A stretch of 21,760 nucleotides of DNA, from IMG/VR virus record IMGVR_UViG_3300003690_000119, positions 1 to 21,760 of that record. One strand, written 5' to 3'. The translations under genes were made by a program, and so were the position numbers. This stretch comes from a virus. This document shows positions 1-5,127 of the stretch, in pieces (the first letter of the stretch is position 1; every line of letters starts with the position of its first letter). The notes beneath the pieces are model-generated. The model made no database searches. It was not told where the DNA came from and was given only the letters and a program-made list of their open reading frames with translations.

Positions 1-39
1 ATCGAATAACCCTCAAATAAATGCCCTGGGAAGGACCCG

Positions 40-723
40 TTAACGTGCCGATTTCATGGCCTTCTGGAACGCCTTTCCAAACTCCTTCTGGAACGTCCGT
101 TTGACCTGTTTGGCTACAATCGCAGGGAACGGGAAACGAGGTTTGTAGTGGGCTTGCGGCTCAAATGCAATCATCATCTGAATGTTCTTCCTGCGGTTGC
201 CCTTCGGCCCCAGCCGCTTCCACACGCCACTGGCTTCTGGACCCAGTCGTTGCTTGCGCCCTCCCTTACTGCCCTCGGTGGGCACACCAGCAAAATACCG
301 AGCCTTGTCTGCAATGAGACTGCGGTACTTGGTCTTGGCGAGGTTGCCAAACTTGTTGGTCTTCTGGTGCTTGGTGGGCACCATAATAGTTCTTTTCCTC
401 GGAGACCGGATGCCGCCAGCAATTTGAAAGCCCATGTAGTTTGCTGGCAAGTTCTCCCCCTGCATCTTGCCAAAGCCCTTCCCAGCAAATCCAATTTTTG
501 CAACCAAGGCCTTTTTCTTGTGGCTCTTCTCAACCTGCACCCCTCGGAGGGTATAGGGCGTAGGCCGATCGAGCTTTGCTTTGAGCTGCGCTTGAACGTG
601 CAACCGCCCTGCAAATGCAATTGTATTGAGGGTATTGGAAAGGGCAAAGGGAAGTTGCTCCCGCTGTTGACGGGTCATTCCCTTCTTCAATTTTGCGAGA
701 TCAGAGACAACGGATACTTGCAT
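40..723 (-). CDS. gpZ-like minor tail (tail completion) protein
   Basis: A 227-aa basic protein. Residues about 25-70 carry an ALSNTLNTIAF segment followed by DRPTPYTLRGV, a pattern I associate with lambda gpZ-type minor tail proteins. A GGIRSPRK segment and an aromatic, basic C-terminus (HYKPRFPFPAIVAK, then FQKEFGKAF) also fit that family. Proteins of this type act at the head-proximal end of the tail, near the tail terminator. The start is the first ATG after an in-frame stop; I see no clear Shine-Dalgarno sequence. In lambda-type genomes the gene sits between FII and U. Here it lies alone, about 13 kb away, downstream of a leftward operon of small genes and an 11-bp tandem array. The family call rests on remembered motifs, not a search. 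Confidence 0.65.
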   Translation of the reverse strand: MQVSVVSDLAKLKKGMTRQQREQLPFALSNTLNTIAFAGRLHVQAQLKAKLDRPTPYTLRGVQVEKSHKKKALVAKIGFAGKGFGKMQGENLPANYMGFQIAGGIRSPRKRTIMVPTKHQKTNKFGNLAKTKYRSLIADKARYFAGVPTEGSKGGRKQRLGPEASGVWKRLGPKGNRRKNIQMMIAFEPQAHYKPRFPFPAIVAKQVKRTFQKEFGKAFQKAMKSAR

Positions 724-738
724 TGACTAGATGCGGAA

Positions 739-751
739 TTGCCATTGGCAA
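739..751. promoter_or_regulatory. Palindrome upstream of the gpZ-like gene
   Basis: TTGCCATTGGCAA is a perfect inverted repeat (TTGCCA, one base, TGGCAA) lying 16 bases upstream of the gpZ-like start codon. Its size suits a dimeric repressor or activator site, but it is short enough to be chance. A GATAAT -10-like hexamer lies just upstream on the minus strand without a convincing -35. Confidence 0.25.
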
Positions 752-830
752 CATTATCGCATCAATGCAAGCAATAGTGAGGATGGGTTGACTGATTAAA
801 TCTGCGGGTTTGTGGGGTCTTGACTGTGGC

Positions 831-940
831 CCGGTTGTGGCCCGGTTGTGGTCCAGTTGTGGTCCGGTTACGATCCGGTTACGGTCCGGTTACGATCCGG
901 TTACGGTCCGGTTACGATCCGGTTACGGTCCGGTTACGGT
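831..940. repeat. 11-bp tandem array, ten units
   Basis: Ten consecutive 11-bp units read on the plus strand as CCGGTTACGAT, CCGGTTACGGT or, in the first three, CCGGTTGTGGC/T and CCAGTTGTGGT. Units 4 to 10 (864-940) alternate almost perfectly between ACGAT and ACGGT endings. On the minus strand each of these seven contains CGTAAC. One unit equals about one helical turn, so every copy faces the same side of the DNA. The array begins 107 bp upstream of the gpZ-like gene and swallows the last codons of the small gene at 912-1121. It is too short in unit and lacks spacers to be CRISPR. Iteron-like protein binding is the best explanation. Confidence 0.9.
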
Positions 941-1121
941 CCTTTGGTCGGGTTATGGATGCTCTCACCCAAATCTGTTTCCCCCGATGCTTTACTCCAC
1001 CGTTGCGCCAGTACCCTTGCCGGACAAGCTCCCCCGGCTTGCAGAGTTTCCTTAGCTTGCGGACTCGTAAGAAATCTTTGAGTTTTTGAAACATGGTATC
1101 TCCATAAGGAAACCGGGACAT
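912..1121 (-). CDS. Small basic protein of unknown function
   Basis: A 69-aa, strongly basic protein with many Lys and Arg and no acidic patches. I do not recognise it. Two starts are possible: ATG at 1121, preceded by GGAGGAGG seven bases upstream, and ATG ten codons later with GGAG five bases upstream; both are well placed. The last residues (RTVTGS) and the stop are encoded by the 11-bp tandem array, so the C-terminus is set by where the array supplies an in-frame stop. The gene follows the 96-aa gene after a 112-bp gap and is the last of the leftward small-gene operon before the array. The good ribosome-binding sites favour a real gene, but its length keeps this moderate. Confidence 0.5.
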   Translation of the reverse strand: MSRFPYGDTMFQKLKDFLRVRKLRKLCKPGELVRQGYWRNGGVKHRGKQIWVRASITRPKDRNRTVTGS

Positions 1122-1233
1122 CCTGCCTCCTCCAAGATGCTCAGAGTCAGTGACAGGATTTGGGCTCCCCTGCGATGGCTTTAAGGATAACCACCTCCTC
1201 GAGAAAATCAGGCGATCCCTTGGCCCCGGTGGA

Positions 1234-1524
1234 TTAAAGTGCCCTCCCGCAACGTGGGCATCTGCTTTTTCCCGGCTTCTTCAATCCTGCACTTTTCCAC
1301 AGTTTGGGCAGTGTGGCTCCCTCCTCGATGGCCCGGACAATCCAGGTAGGGTTAGCGTCCAGCCGTTCAAACGCCATCAGGTCCATCGCGGTGTGAAACA
1401 GGCTAGACCACTTTGTGCCATCTTCTGATGGCAGGATCCCCGCTTCGGCCCAGAAGTCACTGCGAGTTGCACAACGGGATGCAGTCGGAACGAGCTTGTT
1501 CCGCATCAATTGGTAATCATTCAC
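1234..1524 (-). CDS. Unknown 96-aa phage protein with C-terminal CxxC
   Basis: A 96-aa protein with GTG start, whose first codon overlaps the stop of the upstream zinc-ribbon gene by four bases (GTGA), a sign of translational coupling. The body is mixed helical with several Trp residues and ends in a single CPRCG motif, which could be half of a metal site or a disulfide pair. No catalytic motif is visible and I do not recognise the family. Its position among coupled small genes and the tight overlap make it very likely to be expressed. A function in replication, recombination or host takeover is possible from context only. Confidence 0.65.
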   Translation of the reverse strand: MNDYQLMRNKLVPTASRCATRSDFWAEAGILPSEDGTKWSSLFHTAMDLMAFERLDANPTWIVRAIEEGATLPKLWKSAGLKKPGKSRCPRCGRAL

Positions 1525-1727
1525 TGTTTCGCTTTCCCTGGTTTTGCTGATCGCACCGGGAGAATCTCATGCAGCACAACAGAAGCCCGGATCAGCATAT
1601 CTCTTCCACATTTGTTGCATTTCCACAGAGTAGTACGGCGTTGAAACTTGATCCACGAAATCAATATCAACTCTTCGCAATGCGGACAAAGGATGCTGTC
1701 CTCAATGCACCCATTCCATCTGGCCAT
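1521..1727 (-). CDS. Zinc-ribbon small protein
   Basis: A 68-aa protein with two CxxC pairs, CPHC at residues 14-17 and CNKCG at 37-40, separated by about 20 residues rich in hydrophobics. This is the classic zinc-ribbon spacing. I chose the ATG at 1727 because AGAGGGG lies four bases upstream; the frame stays open further upstream but that part overlaps the winged-helix gene deeply. It overlaps the end of the winged-helix gene by 26 bases and the start of the 96-aa gene by four, so the three are co-translated. Zinc ribbons of this size often contact nucleic acid or RNA polymerase, but the partner here is unknown. Confidence 0.65.
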   Translation of the reverse strand: MARWNGCIEDSILCPHCEELILISWIKFQRRTTLWKCNKCGRDMLIRASVVLHEILPVRSAKPGKAKQ

Positions 1728-2040
1728 CAATCCCCTCTTGCATGAAGGAATCCGTGTACCTCCAAACAATCTGCATTCTTCCTGATTCTCCCTTTCGTTT
1801 CTCTCCAGAGTCATAAATAAGACCTTTCCGCCGCATCGGTGCAAAACGTGGAGTCAGGCTTTGATTTGTCAGCTTCGTCAAGCTCTCAAGTTCAGAAGAT
1901 GTCGCCCCTCCGGGTTCACAATAGCGGATTGCTTCCAGCACTCTGGATTCCAAATCAGTTGCCCTGACTGATGCGGCGGCAGCATGACTGGTGCCAGGAT
2001 CAGTATTCCGGGCATGGGCTTCCGTGCCATCACACTGCAT
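1702..2040 (-). CDS. Winged-helix DNA-binding protein
   Basis: A 112-aa protein whose N-terminal part contains RNTDPGTSHAAAASVRATD, a signature I recognise from phage-encoded winged-helix proteins. A helix-turn-helix region follows (about residues 30-70, GGATSSELESLTKLTNQSL) and then a wing segment (RRKGLIYDSGEKRKG) ending in QIVWR. The frame is open for 18 more codons upstream. I prefer the ATG at 2040 because it has AAAGG six bases upstream and begins close to the conserved region; it then overlaps the preceding gene by only 11 bases. It probably binds DNA, perhaps as a regulator of this operon or a replication accessory factor. Its target is not known. Confidence 0.75.
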   Translation of the reverse strand: MQCDGTEAHARNTDPGTSHAAAASVRATDLESRVLEAIRYCEPGGATSSELESLTKLTNQSLTPRFAPMRRKGLIYDSGEKRKGESGRMQIVWRYTDSFMQEGIDGQMEWVH

Positions 2041-2536
2041 TTTCTGCCTTTCTTCTTCGGCCCTGGGCTTTCTTTGCCCTCGTTTTCTCTTCAACTGTCA
2101 GAGATTCACCCTTCCAGTTCAACAACCTGACCACATCTGTGCCCGTCACTCTATCCCTGTAGAGCTTGGCCCAGCGATGCCCACTGGAATTGATCAGGTA
2201 AAGCTCCCCCGGTTTTTCTCCAGGCTCTTCTGTTCGTTCCTGATCCTCAGGGTTTGGAATCAAATGAGGGTTCAGCCGCATCCATGCCGCCCTCTTCAAT
2301 CGCGCCCTGGTCATCAATGCCGTCAGGATGGCCACTGCTTCTTCGTGGTTGCACCGGACATCAATCTTCGGCATATCCGGCATTGCCCCTTCAGGGTCCT
2401 CCCTGGACCCTAGGCCACTGGCCATCGAAGGTGGGGGAATGGGAGGAGAAAATCCCCGTAGGGGGATTTCTCCCCCATCCCCGCCGAGAAAGGGGCTCTC
2501 AATCACTTCCGTTTGATTTTCCATATAGTCTTCCAC
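2030..2536 (-). CDS. Unknown 168-aa phage protein
   Basis: The start is a GTG that overlaps the stop of the 222-aa gene (TAGTG). An ATG four codons later, with GGAAG upstream, is an alternative. Residues about 15-50 are Gly/Pro-rich and low in complexity (including PPIPPPS). The rest is a compact region with KIDVRCNHEEAVAILTALMTRA, then a WAKLYRDRVTGTDVVRLLNWKG stretch that looks like beta strands, and a basic tail (KKAQGRRRKAENAV). I do not recognise the family. Its position directly after the possible ssDNA-binding protein and before a winged-helix protein suggests a role in DNA metabolism, by context only. Confidence 0.7.
   Translation of the reverse strand: MEDYMENQTEVIESPFLGGDGGEIPLRGFSPPIPPPSMASGLGSREDPEGAMPDMPKIDVRCNHEEAVAILTALMTRARLKRAAWMRLNPHLIPNPEDQERTEEPGEKPGELYLINSSGHRWAKLYRDRVTGTDVVRLLNWKGESLTVEEKTRAKKAQGRRRKAENAV
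2450..2469. repeat. Perfect 8-bp inverted repeat inside a gene
   Basis: AAATCCCC and GGGGATTT flank a four-base loop, giving a strong potential hairpin in the mRNA of the 168-aa gene. It lies in the region coding the low-complexity Gly/Pro-rich segment. There is no U-tract after it on the minus strand, so it is not a typical terminator. Confidence 0.4.
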
Positions 2537-3204
2537 TAGACCACTTTTGGATGGGTTGGATGGGTTGGATGGGTTGGATACGCCTCAGAGTAGGGTTGCT
2601 TTGGCATCTCTTGCTGAACCGGCTGCTGAATCGGCTGCTGCTGTGGCTTGTCAAAAGGGTCTTTGCCCTCAAACAAAACCTCTAGATGAAGGTTTGTCAG
2701 GGCATCCTTGATGATCTCCATCTGAGTGCCTCCCAACGCTTCCGGCTGATACGGATGCACGGACCACATCTGTGCTGGAGGTTGGCTTTTGGAGTAGCGC
2801 ACATCAACATCATAAGTTCGCCAATCTGCAAATTGCGGGTTCGGACTAACCGGGTTCGTCAGATCAAATAGACGTTGCTGGAGTGTCTGCTGCCGGATCT
2901 CCCAGAGTGCAACCCGTCCGGCGTACCAGTCGTATACTGGCAATGTCCAGAATGGCTTGATTTTCTGGGGCTGTCCAAACTGGTCCTCCCCCAACATCTC
3001 CTCGGGGATATCGGCCCGGTTACGCTTATAGATTGGCTTGTTATCCAGCCCAAATGCAAGCCATCCACGGACCATCATCCCGTCCGTCATGGTGCCCAAC
3101 AGCCGGAGCTTTTTAGAGACTTCATCCGTGAATTTCAACCAATGCCCGGAGCCCTCCAAATCTACCCTAACTGCGGCTAAATGTTCTCCCCAGATGTCAG
3201 GCAT
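2536..3204 (-). CDS. Unknown 222-aa protein, possible ssDNA-binding protein
   Basis: The ATG has an excellent Shine-Dalgarno sequence (AAGGAGG, four bases upstream) that overlaps the end of the 47-aa gene. The first 60 or so residues look mixed alpha/beta. The central part (about 85-165) runs FWTLPVYDWYAGRVALWEIRQ, then a strand-rich segment with WRTYDVDVRYSKS and MWSVHPYQPEALG. This layout resembles OB-fold ssDNA-binding proteins of phage replication modules, but the resemblance is weak and from memory. The C-terminus is low-complexity, rich in Gln and then THP repeats, without the acidic tail typical of such proteins. It is the longest gene of the leftward operon. Confidence 0.8.
   Translation of the reverse strand: MPDIWGEHLAAVRVDLEGSGHWLKFTDEVSKKLRLLGTMTDGMMVRGWLAFGLDNKPIYKRNRADIPEEMLGEDQFGQPQKIKPFWTLPVYDWYAGRVALWEIRQQTLQQRLFDLTNPVSPNPQFADWRTYDVDVRYSKSQPPAQMWSVHPYQPEALGGTQMEIIKDALTNLHLEVLFEGKDPFDKPQQQPIQQPVQQEMPKQPYSEAYPTHPTHPTHPKVV
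2549..2575. repeat. 9-bp tandem repeat, three units
   Basis: Three perfect copies of GGATGGGTT encode the THP-THP-THP tail of the 222-aa protein on the minus strand. The unit is a multiple of three, so changes in copy number would not break the frame. Confidence 0.8.
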
Positions 3205-3213
3205 TCGACCTCC

Positions 3214-3357
3214 TTACTCCCATCTCCATCCTTTCCACATTCGATGGGGACCTGAAGCAGTTTTGCGCAGACGTGCCCAGATTCTGTCACTGAACTCCTT
3301 TGCCATTTTCTTACTGATTGCTGCATCGGCAGCAATGCACCCCTGGTCAATGCTCAT
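3214..3357 (-). CDS. Small 47-aa protein of unknown function
   Basis: A short open frame beginning MSIDQGCIAADA and ending RMWKGWRWE. Three signs support it. AAGGA lies five bases upstream of the ATG. The start overlaps the end of the upstream HTH gene by 11 bases. Its stop codon runs straight into the Shine-Dalgarno sequence of the 222-aa gene (TAAGGAGG). It exactly fills what would otherwise be a 142-bp hole in a tightly packed operon. The protein is basic, Trp-rich at the C-terminus and has no recognisable domain. Confidence 0.6.
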   Translation of the reverse strand: MSIDQGCIAADAAISKKMAKEFSDRIWARLRKTASGPHRMWKGWRWE

Positions 3358-3532
3358 CGCTTTCCTTATGGTTTAGTGTCCCGGCTTGCCAGTCCTCGAC
3401 ATCTCTTGGATTGTACAGACGCACACCGCCCTTCTGCTGGCACGGGATTTCATCTGCAAGTGTTCGAAGGAACTTTGACGGGGATAGGCCCAGCAGGTTG
3501 GCAACCTCCCAGGCAAATAGAGACTCTGACAT
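3347..3532 (-). CDS. Small HTH protein, excisionase/MerR-like fold
   Basis: A 61-aa protein. Residues 7-25 (WEVANLLGLSPSKFLRTLA) form a helix-turn-helix, followed by GGVRLYNPRDVEDW, which looks like the wing and last helix of small excisionase-like or Nu1-like DNA-binding proteins. AGGAGG lies four bases before the second of two adjacent ATG codons (3532); the first ATG (3535) is too close to it. It is the first gene of the leftward operon and faces away from the plus-strand AlpA-like gene, so the two small DNA-binding proteins bracket the control region. A role in regulating that region is plausible but not shown. Confidence 0.7.
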   Translation of the reverse strand: MSESLFAWEVANLLGLSPSKFLRTLADEIPCQQKGGVRLYNPRDVEDWQAGTLNHKESDEH

Positions 3533-3608
3533 CATTCCTCCTTGTTAGTGCATCGGCCCCACGGCAGGCGGAGCCTCAAGGGCTAACCCACAAATTCATG
3601 GACCCTCA

Positions 3609-3642
3609 GCACTATCGTAAATCACGAACATCGACAGTGCAA
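3609..3642 (-). promoter_or_regulatory. Candidate leftward promoter with flanking inverted repeat
   Basis: On the minus strand TTGCAC (3642-3637), a 17-bp spacer and TACGAT (3619-3614) make a moderate sigma70-type promoter. It would drive the operon starting at 3532. An imperfect inverted repeat, GCACTATCG at 3609-3617 and CGACAGTGC at 3632-3640 (one mismatch), overlaps both hexamers. A protein bound there would block or modulate transcription. The hexamers are only fair matches to consensus. Confidence 0.35.
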
Positions 3643-3736
3643 GGTTTTTTTGCAGCGGAAACTGCCGGCCACTCGCTGGCGGGAACACCCCCTGTGTGGG
3701 TACTGCCAAAACTGACAAAACCTGTTTTTCGGGGGG

Positions 3737-3792
3737 TTTGGCTGATTGCTTCTGACGTAAGAGACGTAACACAGACGTAACACAGACGTAAA
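3737..3792 (+). repeat. Phased GACGTAA element, copy 1
   Basis: Four GACGTAA boxes start at 3754, 3763, 3774 and 3785 (spacing 9, 11, 11). The 17 bases before the first box are shared with copy 2 apart from one change. Over 56 bp this copy differs from the reverse complement of 12498-12553 at only two positions (3744 and 3762). It lies upstream of the AlpA-like gene and in the same orientation relative to it as copy 2 is to the tail chaperone gene. Confidence 0.9.
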
Positions 3793-3797
3793 AACCG

Positions 3798-3808
3798 TCA
3801 CTGAGTGA
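3798..3808. promoter_or_regulatory. Operator-like palindrome, copy 1
   Basis: TCACTGAGTGA is a perfect palindrome around a central G, preceded by CG as in the other two copies. It lies six bases after the phased GACGTAA element. Confidence 0.55.
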
Positions 3809-3871
3809 CCAAGTCAATCGCAATTATCTGAAATCATGTAGTAAACATTTTGCGATAGCCTGAAAAAAACG

Positions 3872-3882
3872 TCACTGAGTGA
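3872..3882. promoter_or_regulatory. Operator-like palindrome, copy 2
   Basis: Second exact TCACTGAGTGA, also preceded by CG. Its start is 21 bp from the start of copy 3, which is two helical turns, so proteins on both would lie on the same face of the DNA. Confidence 0.6.
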
Positions 3883-3892
3883 TCACTGGCCG

Positions 3893-3903
3893 TCACTGAG
3901 TGA
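3893..3903. promoter_or_regulatory. Operator-like palindrome, copy 3
   Basis: Third exact TCACTGAGTGA. It overlaps the expected -35 position for the TATACT box at 3915-3920, fitting either a repressor site or an activator site that replaces a poor -35. A partial fourth copy (CTGAGTGA) follows at 3930-3937. Confidence 0.6.
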
Positions 3904-3914
3904 TTTCCCTCCTT

Positions 3915-3920
3915 TATACT
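3915..3920 (+). promoter_or_regulatory. Candidate -10 box for the AlpA-like gene
   Basis: TATACT matches the sigma70 -10 consensus at five of six positions. The hexamer 17 bp upstream (GTCACT) is a poor -35 and falls inside an operator-like palindrome. The AlpA-like gene starts about 50 bases downstream of the likely transcription start. Confidence 0.35.
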
Positions 3921-3976
3921 CGTTCCAAGCTGAGTGAACAACCCCGTTCGCTCGAAACCCAAATCTTGAACGAGAT

Positions 3977-4171
3977 ATGGAAAATCCCAAAACTTTTTTG
4001 ACCCCGGAACAGGTCTCCGAACTCACGGGCGTTCGTGCCTCCACGCTGGCTAACTGGCGCTGGGCGCACCGAGGGCCGAAGTTTCACCGGCTGGGCCGAT
4101 CAATCCGCTACGAAAAGGGGGAGGTGCTGCGCTGGGCCGAAGCCCAGGCCGTGGAGCCGGAAACCGCCTGA
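3977..4171 (+). CDS. AlpA/excisionase-like HTH DNA-binding protein
   Basis: A 64-aa protein with the layout of the AlpA/HTH_17 group. FLTPEQVSELTGVRASTLANW (residues 7-27) is the helix-turn-helix; HRLGRSIRYEKGEVLRWAE (about 37-55) is the wing and the last helix. Such proteins act as excisionases or as transcription regulators. It is one of three plus-strand genes in the window, lies downstream of the operators and phased repeats, and its GC content looks higher than the flanking genes. The ribosome-binding site is weak (ACGAG). No integrase is in view, so excision versus transcriptional control cannot be decided. It converges on the lysis operon. Confidence 0.85.
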   Translation: MENPKTFLTPEQVSELTGVRASTLANWRWAHRGPKFHRLGRSIRYEKGEVLRWAEAQAVEPETA

Positions 4172-4186
4172 CCCCATAAACGACAA

Positions 4187-4227
4187 CGGCCCGTAACCTC
4201 CAGAGACGAATCCAGAAGCACGGGCCG
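4187..4227. repeat. Inverted repeat between convergent genes
   Basis: CGGCCCGT at 4187-4194 and ACGGGCCG at 4220-4227 are perfect 8-bp arms around a 25-base loop. They lie just after the AlpA-like gene and before the end of the lysis operon. A second hairpin (CCAGC, six bases, GCTGG, 4238-4253) and a direct repeat of CAGTCTAG (4273-4280 and 4287-4294) follow. This could be a bidirectional termination zone, though no U-tract is present, or part of an attachment site. Confidence 0.35.
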
Positions 4228-4320
4228 AAATCAACAACCAGCGCGGTAGCTGGCAGGGCCAGAAGACAAATCCAGTCTAGCAACTTCAGTCTAGCCGCTC
4301 CCCTCCCAATAGCAAGCCCC

Positions 4321-4512
4321 TTAGATCACTCCGGTTTCCTGCAAGCGTTCCCGCATCATCAACACGATTTTGTCGTCAATCGTGTTGCTGGAACGCTTCA
4401 CTGCCCACTCCAGGATCTCAAGAGTCAGCTTGAGGATGATTCGCTCGCTTAGCATTGAGAGAACCAGGGTCTTTGCAGCGGCTAACCCAATTGTTCCTAA
4501 CATTCCAATCAT
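4321..4512 (-). CDS. Small membrane-associated phage protein after the endolysin
   Basis: A 63-aa protein starting MIGMLGTIGLAAAKTL. The ATG at 4512 begins one base after the endolysin stop, and GGAG lies eight bases upstream inside the endolysin gene. The first 25 residues are hydrophobic; the middle is amphipathic (LKLTLEILEWAVKRS) and the rest reads SSNTIDDKIVLMMRERL, a pattern I have seen in small phage proteins of lysis regions. It could be a holin-type or accessory lysis protein. It is the last gene of the late leftward operon. Confidence 0.65.
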   Translation of the reverse strand: MIGMLGTIGLAAAKTLVLSMLSERIILKLTLEILEWAVKRSSNTIDDKIVLMMRERLQETGVI

Positions 4513-4513
4513 T

Positions 4514-4891
4514 TCAATAACTCCATAGCCACGGTCGAGGGCCACTCACGCCATCTCCCAGGTCATCCATGTGCAAAAACCGGCTAGCGTGCGGACCTGA
4601 TTGTTTTATTCCAATCCCAGTCATCCCATACCCCCGCGCAAGCTCGACAAGGTCAAGGGCATCTGATCCTGAGATGCCGATATCAATTGCCCGGCCAGTC
4701 TGGTGTGGACCCTTTCCACCTAGAGCGGCATCATGGACCGGACATCGATAGCCACTATTGACGCGCATTGGTTTCCCGTATTCCTCGCGGATTTCTTGGA
4801 GACGATCAAGGAAGGCAACCTTCATCATGTTCACCCTGCACCCGCATTTGCACCTTAATTCGGCTTCACTGAAATTCTGGGTACTGGGCAT
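4514..4891 (-). CDS. Endolysin, M15-type zinc peptidase
   Basis: A 125-aa protein with the core of the M15 (M15_3, D,D- or L,D-carboxypeptidase/endopeptidase) family. VNSGYRCPVHDAALGG is the conserved substrate-side motif; HQTGRAIDIG supplies two zinc ligands (His about 63, Asp about 70) and FLHMDD the third (His about 107) with nearby acids. It would cleave the peptide part of peptidoglycan at the end of infection. No signal peptide or membrane segment is visible, so export must depend on the neighbouring membrane proteins. ATG at 4891 touches the stop of the upstream gene (TGATG); a GTG one codon earlier is possible. The N-terminal LRCKCGCR cysteine cluster is common in phage copies of this family. 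Confidence 0.9.
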   Translation of the reverse strand: MPSTQNFSEAELRCKCGCRVNMMKVAFLDRLQEIREEYGKPMRVNSGYRCPVHDAALGGKGPHQTGRAIDIGISGSDALDLVELARGYGMTGIGIKQSGPHASRFLHMDDLGDGVSGPRPWLWSY

Positions 4892-5127
4892 CACTTCTTT
4901 TTTGCAGTTTCCGGTTCCCCGTGATCGTAATTGAGCAGCACTCGCTCCAATAGTGAGAGTCGAATCTGAATATTTTGTGTGCCGGATTCCGTGCGTCTTG
5001 CCATCATTTCAATCTGTTCTAGCTGATTTCCAATATTATAATTGAGATGATATAGAGACGTGAACATGGCAACGACAATGATTAAAACTACGACATTATA
5101 CCCTGCGATGACTAGATAGCTGTTCAC
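4891..5127 (-). CDS. Small membrane protein of the lysis module
   Basis: A 78-aa protein with GTG start overlapping the previous stop by four bases. One membrane segment (about residues 4-27, LVIAGYNVVVLIIVVAMFTSLY) is followed by a coiled-coil-like stretch with regular hydrophobic spacing and a basic tail. N-terminal anchor plus periplasmic or cytoplasmic coiled coil fits an inner-membrane spanin component or a small holin, but sequence alone cannot separate these. It sits immediately upstream of the endolysin. Confidence 0.75.
   Translation of the reverse strand: MNSYLVIAGYNVVVLIIVVAMFTSLYHLNYNIGNQLEQIEMMARRTESGTQNIQIRLSLLERVLLNYDHGEPETAKKK

Larger units (their letters stand above)
3536..3976. 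other. Divergent control region without genes
   Basis: About 440 bp between two divergent small HTH genes. I find no convincing coding sequence; open frames on both strands here have no ribosome-binding site and cross the repeats. It holds, left to right, a candidate leftward promoter bracketed by an inverted repeat (3609-3642), a GC-rich stretch, the 56-bp phased-repeat element (3737-3792), three TCACTGAGTGA palindromes (3798-3903) and a candidate rightward -10 box (3915-3920). The arrangement looks like a phage immunity or early-control region. Confidence 0.7.

Noticed and set aside
148-726. Plus-strand frame opposite the gpZ-like gene
   Set aside because: Composition typical of an antisense shadow (Leu, Cys and Pro-rich) and the opposite strand carries a family-like protein.
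831-940. CRISPR array
   Set aside because: Units are 11 bp and directly adjacent, with no spacers.
810-1089. Three overlapping plus-strand frames across the tandem array
   Set aside because: The 11-bp unit has no stop in any plus-strand frame, so all three stay open by default. The peptides are repeats of the same few residues and have no ribosome-binding site.
3596-3823. Minus-strand 75-aa frame in the control region
   Set aside because: Runs through the phased repeats and the operator-like sites, has no ribosome-binding site and no plausible protein pattern.
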